Assembly (NCBI RefSeq): GCF_025149945.1 | Contig: NZ_JALXVH010000032.1 | Location: 1-29,931 of the forward strand | DNA length: 29,931 nt | Origin: Kocuria sp. p3-SID1428 | Lineage (GTDB): Bacteria; Actinomycetota; Actinomycetes; Actinomycetales; Micrococcaceae | Direction of reading: 5' to 3' | In this document: positions 23,565-29,931 of the stretch, in pieces | Position numbering within the stretch: position 1 is the first letter of the stretch | Layout of the letters: each line of letters starts with the position of its first letter | Position numbers and translations under genes: made by a program | The notes under the pieces: model-generated | The model's input: only the letters and a program-made list of their open reading frames with translations | What the model was told of the DNA's origin: nothing | The model's database searches: none

Positions 23565-24230
23565 TCAGATCTCCGCGAGCCTGTAGCCGGCCCCGCGCAC
23601 CGTGATGATCCGCTCGGGCCCGAGCTTGTTGCGCAGGTAGCGCACGTAGACGTCCACCACGTTCGAGGAGCCCTCGAAGTCGTAGCCCCAGACCTTGTTC
23701 AGCAGCAGGTCGCGGGTGAGCACCTGGCCCGTGTTCTCGAGGAGCACCTGGGCCATCGAGAACTCGCGGGCCGACAGGGCGATCTCCTGGTCGTGGACGA
23801 ACGCGCAGCGCCGCGAGATGTCCAGCGTCAGGCCCCCGGCGGTGAGCCTGACGTCGTCCCCGGCGGAGCCCGTCTGACGCAGGCGCGCCTTCACCCGCGC
23901 CAGCAGCTCGGCGAAGCGGAAGGGCTTGGCCAGGTAGTCATCGGCCCCGGAGTCCAGGCCCTGCACGGTGTCCTCCACCGAGTCCCGAGCCGTGCACATG
24001 ATCACGGGCATTCCGGAGCCGCCGGCGCGCAGCTCGGCGAGCACCTGGAAGCCGTCGAGCCCGGGCAGTCCGACGTCGAGCACGAGGAGGTCGTAGACGC
24101 CGGTGCTGGCCAGATCCAGGGCCTCGACGCCGTCCTCGACGACCGCGGTCTCGTAGCCGGAGGCGCGCAGTCCTTTCTGGATGAAGCGGGAGATCCGCTC
24201 CTCGTCCTCCGCGATCAGGATATTGGCCAT
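23565..24230 (-). CDS. OmpR-family response regulator
   Basis: A 221-residue DNA-binding response regulator. The receiver has acidic residues Glu8-Asp9, phospho-acceptor Asp52 in LLVLDVGLPGLDGFQVLAEL, Thr80 and Lys102 (DYLAKPF). The winged-helix domain contains LSAREFSMAQVLLENTGQVL, LLNKVWGYDFEGSSNVVDVY and VRYLRNKLG, ending with VRGAGYRLAEI. All key residues are present, unlike GlnR at 12614. The ATG at 24230 has AAGGGA upstream. It follows the kinase gene by 79 bases and its target genes are unknown; the Asp-rich gene downstream is a natural candidate. Confidence 0.93.
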   Translation of the reverse strand: MANILIAEDEERISRFIQKGLRASGYETAVVEDGVEALDLASTGVYDLLVLDVGLPGLDGFQVLAELRAGGSGMPVIMCTARDSVEDTVQGLDSGADDYLAKPFRFAELLARVKARLRQTGSAGDDVRLTAGGLTLDISRRCAFVHDQEIALSAREFSMAQVLLENTGQVLTRDLLLNKVWGYDFEGSSNVVDVYVRYLRNKLGPERIITVRGAGYRLAEI

Positions 24231-24309
24231 CTCCCGGTCCCTTCCTGGTGTCGTGACTGCCGCGAGGCTCTCCCGCTCGGGGGCAGGCTCGCACAGGAAG
24301 ATGAGGGGA

Positions 24310-25869
24310 TCAGGAGAGAGATTCGACCGGCGTCTCGGCGGGCTCCGGCGAGGGCCCGCCCTCCGGCAGCATCAGGGTGAACTGAGAGCCCGCGCCGCGC
24401 GACGAGCGCAGCGCGACCCGCCCGCCGTGCCCGCGCGCGATGGCCTCGACGATGGCCAGGCCCAGCCCGGAGCCCTCGACCGTGCGCCCCGCCGAGGCCC
24501 GGCCGAAGCGCTCGAAGATCCGGGCCTGATCCCCCACATCGATGCCGGCGCCGGTGTCGCGCACCCACAGCTGCAGCCGCCTGCCGCCGTCGTCGAGCTC
24601 GCCCCAGGAGGCGCCGATCGCGATGGTGTCGTCCTCGGCGCTGAACTTCACGGCGTTGGCGGCCAGCTGGATGACGGCCTGCATGAGCCGTTCGCGGTCG
24701 GCCACCAGCAGGCCCTCGCAGCGGGAGTCGACCCGCCAGCGGCGCTGCCCGGATAGGGCCGAGATCCGCGCGAAGGCGTCGTCCAGGAAGGCGGAGACCT
24801 CGAAGGAGGCCGGGCGCACGAAGTCCGGGCGCCGCGACCGGGCCAGCATCAGGAGGTCATCGACCAGGCGGTTCATCCGCGAGATCTCGTCGAGCATCAG
24901 ATCACGGGTCTCGGCGGCGTCGTGCGGATCGTGCTCGTCCATCAGCTCGAGGTTGCCGTGCAGGATGGTCAGCGGCGTGCGCAGCTCGTGGGCGGCATCG
25001 TCCAGGAACTGGCGCTGCTCCTCGAAGCCCTCCTGGAGTCGGTCGAGCATCCCGTTGAAGTTCTCCGCCAGGTGAGCCACGTCCGAATCCTGGCTGGGCA
25101 CCTCCACGCGGCCGGAGAGATCGTTCACCGAGATCGACTCGGTGGCCTCGCGCAGCCTCGAGATCGGTGCGGTGACGCGCCCGATCAGGTAGTAGGCCAC
25201 CGCTGAGGCGGCGACCAGGAACAGCAGGGAGATCATGACGTAGCGCCACCACGAGTCCAGGATCTCCTGGCGGCCCTGCGTGATGTCCGTGGCCACGACC
25301 AGGTAGCCCTCGGACGCATCGCCGTCGATGTCCACGTGGATCAGCCCGAAGCCGATGTCGCGGCCGTCGTGCTGTCCGATGGTGTGGACCGTGCGGTCCG
25401 GCTGGCCGTGCTCGCGCACGACCTCCTCGATCACGTCGTGGCTCAGGCCCTCGCCGGCCGGGCCGTCGTAGGTGTAGCGGACCTCGCCGTCGACCAGCCC
25501 CACGATGACCTCGGCAGGGGCCGGCACGGAGGTGGACATGAACGTCCACAGCAGGTGCTCGACGCTGTCGAACCGGCTGTCGAAGGCGTCCTCCGGTGCC
25601 GTCTCGGCAGGCGGGCCGGCCATGGCATCGGCCTCCGCCGAGGCGGGCCCGCGATCGAGCAGCCGCTGCAGCTCCCCGGCCTCCTGCTCGGTGCCCTGGG
25701 CCACCGAGGCCTCGAGCTGGCCATAGCGGACCCAGTGCGTGGCCGCGCCGATCGCCAGCACCGTCAGAGCGGTGATGGTCACGACCACCACGAGGGCCCG
25801 TCCACGCACCGACGTCAGCTGCCGGAGCACAGCGCCGCCCCGGGCGGCGGCGGCGGGCTCTGCGGTCAT
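24310..25869 (-). CDS. Two-component sensor histidine kinase
   Basis: A 519-residue membrane kinase, partner of the regulator encoded downstream. Order: membrane helix about 25-44, an extracytoplasmic sensor of about 160 residues (46-208) with no family I recognise, second helix about 210-229, HAMP domain about 230-282, then the H-box DDAAHELRTPLTILHGNLEL with phospho-acceptor His294. The catalytic domain has the N-box QLAANAVKFSAEDD, G1 VRDTGAGID and G2 EGSGLGLAIVEAIARGHGG. The ATG at 25869 is 33 bases after the helicase stop; TATCGT seven bases upstream and the absence of a ribosome-binding site suggest a leaderless start. The signal sensed is unknown. Confidence 0.93.
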   Translation of the reverse strand: MTAEPAAAARGGAVLRQLTSVRGRALVVVVTITALTVLAIGAATHWVRYGQLEASVAQGTEQEAGELQRLLDRGPASAEADAMAGPPAETAPEDAFDSRFDSVEHLLWTFMSTSVPAPAEVIVGLVDGEVRYTYDGPAGEGLSHDVIEEVVREHGQPDRTVHTIGQHDGRDIGFGLIHVDIDGDASEGYLVVATDITQGRQEILDSWWRYVMISLLFLVAASAVAYYLIGRVTAPISRLREATESISVNDLSGRVEVPSQDSDVAHLAENFNGMLDRLQEGFEEQRQFLDDAAHELRTPLTILHGNLELMDEHDPHDAAETRDLMLDEISRMNRLVDDLLMLARSRRPDFVRPASFEVSAFLDDAFARISALSGQRRWRVDSRCEGLLVADRERLMQAVIQLAANAVKFSAEDDTIAIGASWGELDDGGRRLQLWVRDTGAGIDVGDQARIFERFGRASAGRTVEGSGLGLAIVEAIARGHGGRVALRSSRGAGSQFTLMLPEGGPSPEPAETPVESLS

Positions 25870-25902
25870 GACTCACACGATACGCAGGCCCGCCTTCTAC
25901 GA

Positions 25903-27732
25903 TCAGCGCGATCCGTGGCGCTGCGAGCCCTTCCGGCCGCCCGTGAACTTCTTGTGGCCGCCGCTGTGCTCGGGACGGGCCGAGCGGCCTCCGCGGCGGT
26001 CGTCGCCGCGGTAGCCGCCGCGATCTCCGCGGTCGCTGCGCGCGCCGCTGGACTTGGGGCCGCGGTCCTGGCGGATGTCCAGGCGCTGGCCGTTGATCTC
26101 GATGGCGCCCAGGCGGTCCAGGTCGCCGCGGGAGAGATCGTCCGGCAGCCCGATCAGGGTGAACGACGGCTTGATCTCGATCGCGCCGATGTCCGAGCCC
26201 TTGAGCCCGCCCTCGTTGGTCAGGGCGCCGACGATCGAGCCCGGAAGCGCACGGTGCTTGTGGCCCACGGCCATCCAGTACGTCGCCTTGCCCTCCTCGG
26301 AGCGCGGGGTGCGTCCGCCGCGCTCCGAGCGCTCGCCGCGATCGCGCTCCTTGCGCTTGGGCTCCGGCAGCTCCTGGGCGAAGAAGGGCTGGTCGCCCTG
26401 CGAGATGACGGCCAGGGCCGCGGCGACCTCGAGCGGGTCGACGTCGTGGTCCTCGACGTAGGAGGTGATCATCTCGCGGAAGGCCGAGAGGTCCTGGGAC
26501 TCGATCGTGTCGGTGATCGACTGCCCGAACTGGTCCACGCGCGTACGGTTGACGTCCTCGACCGAGGGCATGGGCATCTGCTCGACCGACTGCTTGGTGG
26601 CCTTCTCGATCGCGCGCAGCAGGTACTTCTCCCGCGGGGTCATGAACAGGATGGCGTCCCCGGAGCGGCCGGCGCGGCCGGTGCGGCCGATGCGGTGGAC
26701 GTAGGACTCGGTGTCGTGGGGGATGTCGTAGTTCACGACGAGCGAGATGCGCTCCACGTCCAGGCCACGAGCTGCGACGTCGGTGGCGACCAGGATGTCG
26801 ATCTTCCCGCTGCGCAGCTGCTCCACGGACTTCTCGCGGGCCTGCTGGGGGATGTCGCCGTTGATCGCGGTGGCGGCGTGGCCGCGGGCGCGCAGCTTCT
26901 CGGCGACCTCCTCGGTCGCGGCCTTGGTGCGCACGAAGACGATGATGCCGTCGTGCTCCTCGACCTCCAGAAGGCGGGTCATGGCCTCCATCTTGTGATT
27001 GCCCATGACCTGCAGGTAGCGCTGGCGGATATTCGTGGCGGTGGAGGTCTTGGCCTTGACCGAGATCTCCTCCGGGTCACGCAGGTAGCGCTGGGCGATC
27101 TTGCGGATCGCCGGGGGCATGGTCGCCGAGAACAGGGCGACCTGCTTGTCCTCCGGGGTCTGCGACAGAATCGTCTCGACGTCCTCGGCGAAGCCCATGC
27201 GCAGCATCTCGTCGGCCTCGTCGAGCACGAGGTACTGGAGGTCGTCGAGCTTCAGCGAGCCGCGCTTGAGGTGATCGATCACGCGCCCCGGGGTGCCGAC
27301 GACCACCTGAGCGCCTCGGCGCAGACCGGCCAGCTGCGGGCCGTACGACGAGCCGCCGTAGACCGGCAGGACCGTGAAGTCCTCGAGCTGGACGGCGTAG
27401 GAGGCGAAGGCCTCGCCGACCTGCAGGGCCAGCTCGCGGGTGGGGGCCAGCACGAGGACCTGCGTGGAGGTCGACGGGCCGTTGAGATCGGCCAGCTCTG
27501 CCAGCCGCGACAGGGCCGGCACCGCGAAGGCCGCGGTCTTGCCGGTGCCGGTCTGCGCCATGCCGACGACGTCGCGGCCCTCCAGCAGGACCGGGATGGT
27601 CGCCTCCTGGATGGGCGAGGGCTTCTCGTAGCCGATGGTCTCGAGCGCCGCGAGCACGCGGGCGTCGATGCCGAGCTCGGCGAAGGTGGGGGTGGTGTCC
27701 TGAATGTTCTGATCGGTGGTGTTCTCGCTCAT
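25903..27732 (-). CDS. deaD: DEAD-box RNA helicase (DeaD/CsdA type)
   Basis: An ATP-dependent RNA helicase probably acting in ribosome assembly, mRNA turnover and cold adaptation. The 609-residue protein has the Q motif (FAELGIDARVLAALETIGYE, then KPSPIQ), Walker A AQTGTGKT, PTRELALQV, TPGRVIDHL, DEAD box VLDEADEMLRMGF, SAT, ATDVAARGLDV and HRIGRTGRAGRSG. A DbpA-type RNA-binding domain follows near residues 475-555 (TYWMAVGHKHRALPGSIVGA), then an Arg/Gly-rich tail. The ATG at 27732 has GAGGAG upstream. It is preceded by an unusually long noncoding region. The kinase gene starts 33 bases downstream. Confidence 0.95.
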   Translation of the reverse strand: MSENTTDQNIQDTTPTFAELGIDARVLAALETIGYEKPSPIQEATIPVLLEGRDVVGMAQTGTGKTAAFAVPALSRLAELADLNGPSTSTQVLVLAPTRELALQVGEAFASYAVQLEDFTVLPVYGGSSYGPQLAGLRRGAQVVVGTPGRVIDHLKRGSLKLDDLQYLVLDEADEMLRMGFAEDVETILSQTPEDKQVALFSATMPPAIRKIAQRYLRDPEEISVKAKTSTATNIRQRYLQVMGNHKMEAMTRLLEVEEHDGIIVFVRTKAATEEVAEKLRARGHAATAINGDIPQQAREKSVEQLRSGKIDILVATDVAARGLDVERISLVVNYDIPHDTESYVHRIGRTGRAGRSGDAILFMTPREKYLLRAIEKATKQSVEQMPMPSVEDVNRTRVDQFGQSITDTIESQDLSAFREMITSYVEDHDVDPLEVAAALAVISQGDQPFFAQELPEPKRKERDRGERSERGGRTPRSEEGKATYWMAVGHKHRALPGSIVGALTNEGGLKGSDIGAIEIKPSFTLIGLPDDLSRGDLDRLGAIEINGQRLDIRQDRGPKSSGARSDRGDRGGYRGDDRRGGRSARPEHSGGHKKFTGGRKGSQRHGSR

Positions 27733-28113
27733 CCGAGCTCCTCACGGGGTAGAGCGCACGACGAGGCACCGCTCGAGGAGCGATCATCGGAAGTGGCTGC
27801 ACATGGCTCCGGTGCTCCCCGAGTGCGGAAGGCGTCCTGTGTCGCTGACTCCGCGCTGCTCTATGGCGCAGTGCGAGCCGGGTCTCGACGGTGGAGGCGA
27901 CGGGATTCCAGCGGCCTGACAGGGCCGCCGATCACCGACGGTTGAGACGTCGGTGCACGACAGACAGATCCAGGGATGTGACCGGAAGGGTCGACCCACC
28001 TTAACCCACGTATCCGATCCGCGGCCGGGGGCGAAGGCCTTCGTGAGCAGAGACACGCAGGCCCCGACCGCGAGCCCGCTGTGCTGTCGGTGCGCTGTGC
28101 CACGATCGGCGAC
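27733..28113. other. Divergent deaD-alkA intergenic region
   Basis: This 381-base gap holds no gene I can support; frames across it are short or antisense-like. Two hairpins stand out: GCGGCC / GGCCGC at 27911-27928 and ACCGACG / CGTCGGT at 27934-27954. On the minus strand TAAGGT near 27999-28004 is a possible -10, which would give deaD a 5' leader of about 260 bases. Long structured leaders are common for cold-shock helicases. On the plus strand CACGAT seven bases before the glycosylase ATG is a poor -10. Confidence 0.4.
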
Positions 28114-29130
28114 ATGTCCGCCGGCCACACCTCGCACAGCACCGGCCGCACCCGCGTCCCGCCTCAGGACGGGCCCCTTCGACCGGGCGAGCATCGGCGG
28201 CGCTGGTCCCCGTCGGGTCCGGTGGACCTGGCGCAGTCGCTGGGGGCGCTGGCGCGCGGCGCCCAGCACACCACCGCGCAGGTCCCCTCCCCGCACCAGG
28301 CCTGGATCACCGCTCGAGTCGACGGCGCCCCGCTCACCGCCCGCTTCACCCGCACCGGGGACCAGGATCGCCTGCGTCAGGACATCGTCGTGGACGCCTG
28401 GGGCCCCGGGGCGCGCGGGTTCCTGGATGAGGCGCCGCTGTGGTGCGGGGCCCACGACGACTGGTCCGGGCTCGAGGACTCCCCCGCTTGGGAGGCGCTG
28501 CCCAGCCTCCTGCAAAGGGCACGGCACCACAGCCCCGGCCTGCGCCTGATCTCGACCGGGCGCCTCTTCGAGGCCCTGTGCTCCGCCGTGCTCGAGCAGC
28601 GCGTCACCGGCCATGAGGCCATCCGGGAGCAGCGCTGGCTGGCCCGAGCCCACGGGGACCCGGCTCCCGGACCCGCGCCGCGCGGGATGGCGGTGGCGCC
28701 CGCTGCGCAGCAGGTGCGAGCCATCCCGTCCTGGGCATGGCACCGCGCCGGAGTGGATCCGGCACGCTCGCGCTGCCTCGAGGCGATCGCTGCCCGCGGC
28801 GGCGCCCTGGCCCGCTGGAACCGCCGGCCGCTGGACGAGGATCTAGAGCGGGCGCTGCGTTCGCTGCCCGGCATCGGCCCGTGGACCGTGGCGGAGACCC
28901 TCCAGGTCACCCACGGCGACCCCGACCGCGTCAGCGTGGCGGACTACCACCTGGCGCATCACATCACCGAGTTCTTCGACGGCCGACGCGGCGACGACGA
29001 CCGGATGCTCGAGCTGCTCGAACCATGGCGCGGACACCGGCAGCGGGTGGTGCGGCTGCTGGGCGTGTCGGGGTGGCGCGCACAGCGCATGGGCCCTCGG
29101 CTGGCTCCGGAGGACCACCGCAAGCACTGA
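28114..29130 (+). CDS. AlkA-type DNA glycosylase (HhH-GPD)
   Basis: A predicted base-excision repair enzyme removing alkylated bases such as 3-methyladenine. The 338-residue protein has the HhH-GPD fold: a helical segment ALCSAVLEQRVTGHEA, the hairpin LRSLPGIGPWTVAETLQVTH, and the catalytic Asp in RVSVADYHLAHHI. The N-terminal 150 residues form a divergent AlkA-like domain, and there is no [4Fe-4S] Cys cluster at the C-terminus, so it is not Nth or MutY. I chose the ATG at 28114; a GTG at 28081 would add 11 residues. There is no clear ribosome-binding site. It converges on the thioredoxin gene. Confidence 0.85.
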   Translation: MSAGHTSHSTGRTRVPPQDGPLRPGEHRRRWSPSGPVDLAQSLGALARGAQHTTAQVPSPHQAWITARVDGAPLTARFTRTGDQDRLRQDIVVDAWGPGARGFLDEAPLWCGAHDDWSGLEDSPAWEALPSLLQRARHHSPGLRLISTGRLFEALCSAVLEQRVTGHEAIREQRWLARAHGDPAPGPAPRGMAVAPAAQQVRAIPSWAWHRAGVDPARSRCLEAIAARGGALARWNRRPLDEDLERALRSLPGIGPWTVAETLQVTHGDPDRVSVADYHLAHHITEFFDGRRGDDDRMLELLEPWRGHRQRVVRLLGVSGWRAQRMGPRLAPEDHRKH

Positions 29131-29224
29131 GCCCGGCGTCCGCTCGGCGCCGGTCGTCCTGACCTCACTCGAGCCAGCCTCAGCGGCTGCGCAGGCCGCA
29201 GGTCCGGTCATGGACGCACATGGC

Positions 29225-29257
29225 GAAGGGCGCCTCCCCCTCGGGGAGACGCCCTTC
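29225..29257. terminator. Bidirectional terminator between glycosylase and thioredoxin
   Basis: GAAGGGCG-CTCCCC pairs with GGGGAG-CGCCCTTC with one mismatch around a three-base loop, between the convergent genes. No T-run flanks it. A good candidate shared terminator. Confidence 0.7.
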
Positions 29258-29289
29258 CGCGCTGCGGTGCCGCCGTCCGGCCCGTCATC

Positions 29290-29682
29290 TCAGCTGGTCT
29301 GGTCCTCGCCGGACTCGGCTGCGGCCTGCTGCTCGGCGACCTGCTTGTGGACCTCTTCCATGTCCAGGCCCTTCACGGCCTCGACGACCTGGTCCAGTCC
29401 GGCCTCGGGCAGCGCGCCCGCCTGCGAGAAGACGAGCACGCCCTCGCGGAAAGCCATCAGCGTGGGGATGGAGCTGATCTGGGCCGATGCGGCCAGCATC
29501 TGCTGGTCCTCGGTGTCGACCTTGCCGTGCACGACGTCCTGGTGCTTCTCCGAGGACGCCTCGAAAGTCGGTGCGAACTGCTTGCAGGGCCCGCACCAGT
29601 CCGCCCACCAGTCCAGCAGGACGATGTCGTTCTGGGTGAGGGTCTCCTGCAGGTTCTCCTGCGTGATCTCAACGGTAGCCAT
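29290..29682 (-). CDS. trxA: Thioredoxin
   Basis: A cytoplasmic thiol-disulphide reductant with the active site WADWCGPCKQFAP. The 130-residue protein starts MATVEITQENLQETLTQNDI and has the cis-Pro loop SSIPTLMAFREGVLVFSQAG. A Glu/Ala-rich C-terminal tail of about 20 residues extends beyond the usual fold. I chose the ATG at 29682: a frame extension to 29820 would be Arg-rich and not thioredoxin-like. The start is preceded by a promoter whose -10 is seven bases away and by no ribosome-binding site, so it appears leaderless. Works alongside mycothiol in redox balance. Confidence 0.95.
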   Translation of the reverse strand: MATVEITQENLQETLTQNDIVLLDWWADWCGPCKQFAPTFEASSEKHQDVVHGKVDTEDQQMLAASAQISSIPTLMAFREGVLVFSQAGALPEAGLDQVVEAVKGLDMEEVHKQVAEQQAAAESGEDQTS

Positions 29683-29689
29683 GCGTTGC

Positions 29690-29718
29690 ACCCTACGGAC
29701 CCGTCGTCGTCGCGTCAG
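29690..29718 (-). promoter_or_regulatory. Leaderless trxA promoter (CTGACG-17-TAGGGT)
   Basis: On the minus strand CTGACG (29713-29718) and TAGGGT (29690-29695) are exactly 17 bases apart, and the -10 ends seven bases before the ATG at 29682. The predicted transcript starts at or within a base of the start codon. This is the best-formed leaderless promoter in the window. Confidence 0.6.
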
Positions 29719-29931
29719 CCGCGGTTCGCCCTCGGTGGACAGCTCCTCCGCTGCTCGGGGGACGCCGCAGTCACGGCGGGTGACACGTATGCATTCCATC
29801 AGCGCTGACGAGGTGCGCATCTGTCACCAACCCGCAGCGCGACAGCATGAGGAGCCTGCCGATCACGCCGTGCTCAGCGCTCGTGCGGCGTACACGCGCC
29901 CCGACCGGACGCCCCACGGCCTTGAAACCCA
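29719..29931. other. Unassigned right-hand end
   Basis: No gene, tRNA or repeat is recognisable. A short plus-strand frame from the ATG near 29847 is open to the window edge but is Arg/Pro/Thr-rich without a ribosome-binding site and is probably chance. Confidence 0.3.

Noticed and set aside
25336..27945. An 869-codon plus-strand frame opposite deaD and the sensor kinase
   Set aside because: It mirrors the coding frames of two well-supported genes and has the repetitive Leu/Gly/Asp/Val composition of a GC shadow; no ribosome-binding site or domain.
29847..29931. Partial gene running off the right edge on the plus strand
   Set aside because: No ribosome-binding site, no motif, and composition typical of noncoding GC-rich sequence.

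Overview
This is a gene-dense chromosomal window from a high-GC Gram-positive bacterium. Mycothiol synthase (MshD), a GlnR-type orphan regulator, an actinobacterial NusG with an acidic N-terminal extension, a PGPGW-family membrane protein and paired MaoC-fold dehydratases beside murB all point to Actinomycetota. Protein style and gene order suggest Micrococcales, probably Micrococcaceae; the genus cannot be fixed by eye. I see no phage, transposon, integron, CRISPR array or plasmid gene.

Layout. (1) 70-5621, minus strand: translation and transcription block tRNA-Trp - secE - nusG - rplK - rplA - two-domain GNAT acetyltransferase - L10 leader - rplJ - rplL. (2) 5.9-9.8 kb: aspC with a small membrane protein on the plus strand, then ppk2 (minus) and pfkA (plus) diverging from one promoter region. 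(3) 9.8-12.4 kb, minus strand: a tightly packed operon of membrane protein, 36-residue membrane microprotein, nitrobindin-like haem protein and YgfZ/GcvT-like protein. (4) 12.6-18.7 kb, plus strand: glnR, mshD, Nudix/histidine-phosphatase fusion (MutT1 type), thyA-folA, small GNAT-like protein and asd. (5) 18.8-23.0 kb, minus strand: tRNA-Thr, tRNA-Met, two MaoC-fold dehydratases, an MFS transporter, murB and a PGPGW protein, with start/stop overlaps or very short gaps between the protein genes. (6) 23.1-27.7 kb, minus strand: DEAD-box RNA helicase, sensor kinase, OmpR-type regulator and a secreted or anchored Asp-rich protein. (7) 28.1-29.9 kb: an AlkA-type DNA glycosylase (plus) converging on a thioredoxin (minus).

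How the genes work together. Most are core housekeeping: ribosomal stalk and L1/L11 proteins, Sec translocation, dTMP/folate synthesis, aspartate-family amino acids, peptidoglycan precursor synthesis and glycolysis. A redox and damage-control theme recurs (mycothiol, thioredoxin, MutT1-type Nudix, AlkA, nitrobindin, YgfZ).

I found no clearly new multi-gene defence or biosynthetic system. The items most worth follow-up are the kinase-regulator-acidic-protein cassette, a proteobacterial-type Asd in an actinobacterium, the 36-residue microprotein, the L10 leader with its promoter and attenuator, a set of probable leaderless promoters, and the GNAT gene lodged between rplA and rplJ.
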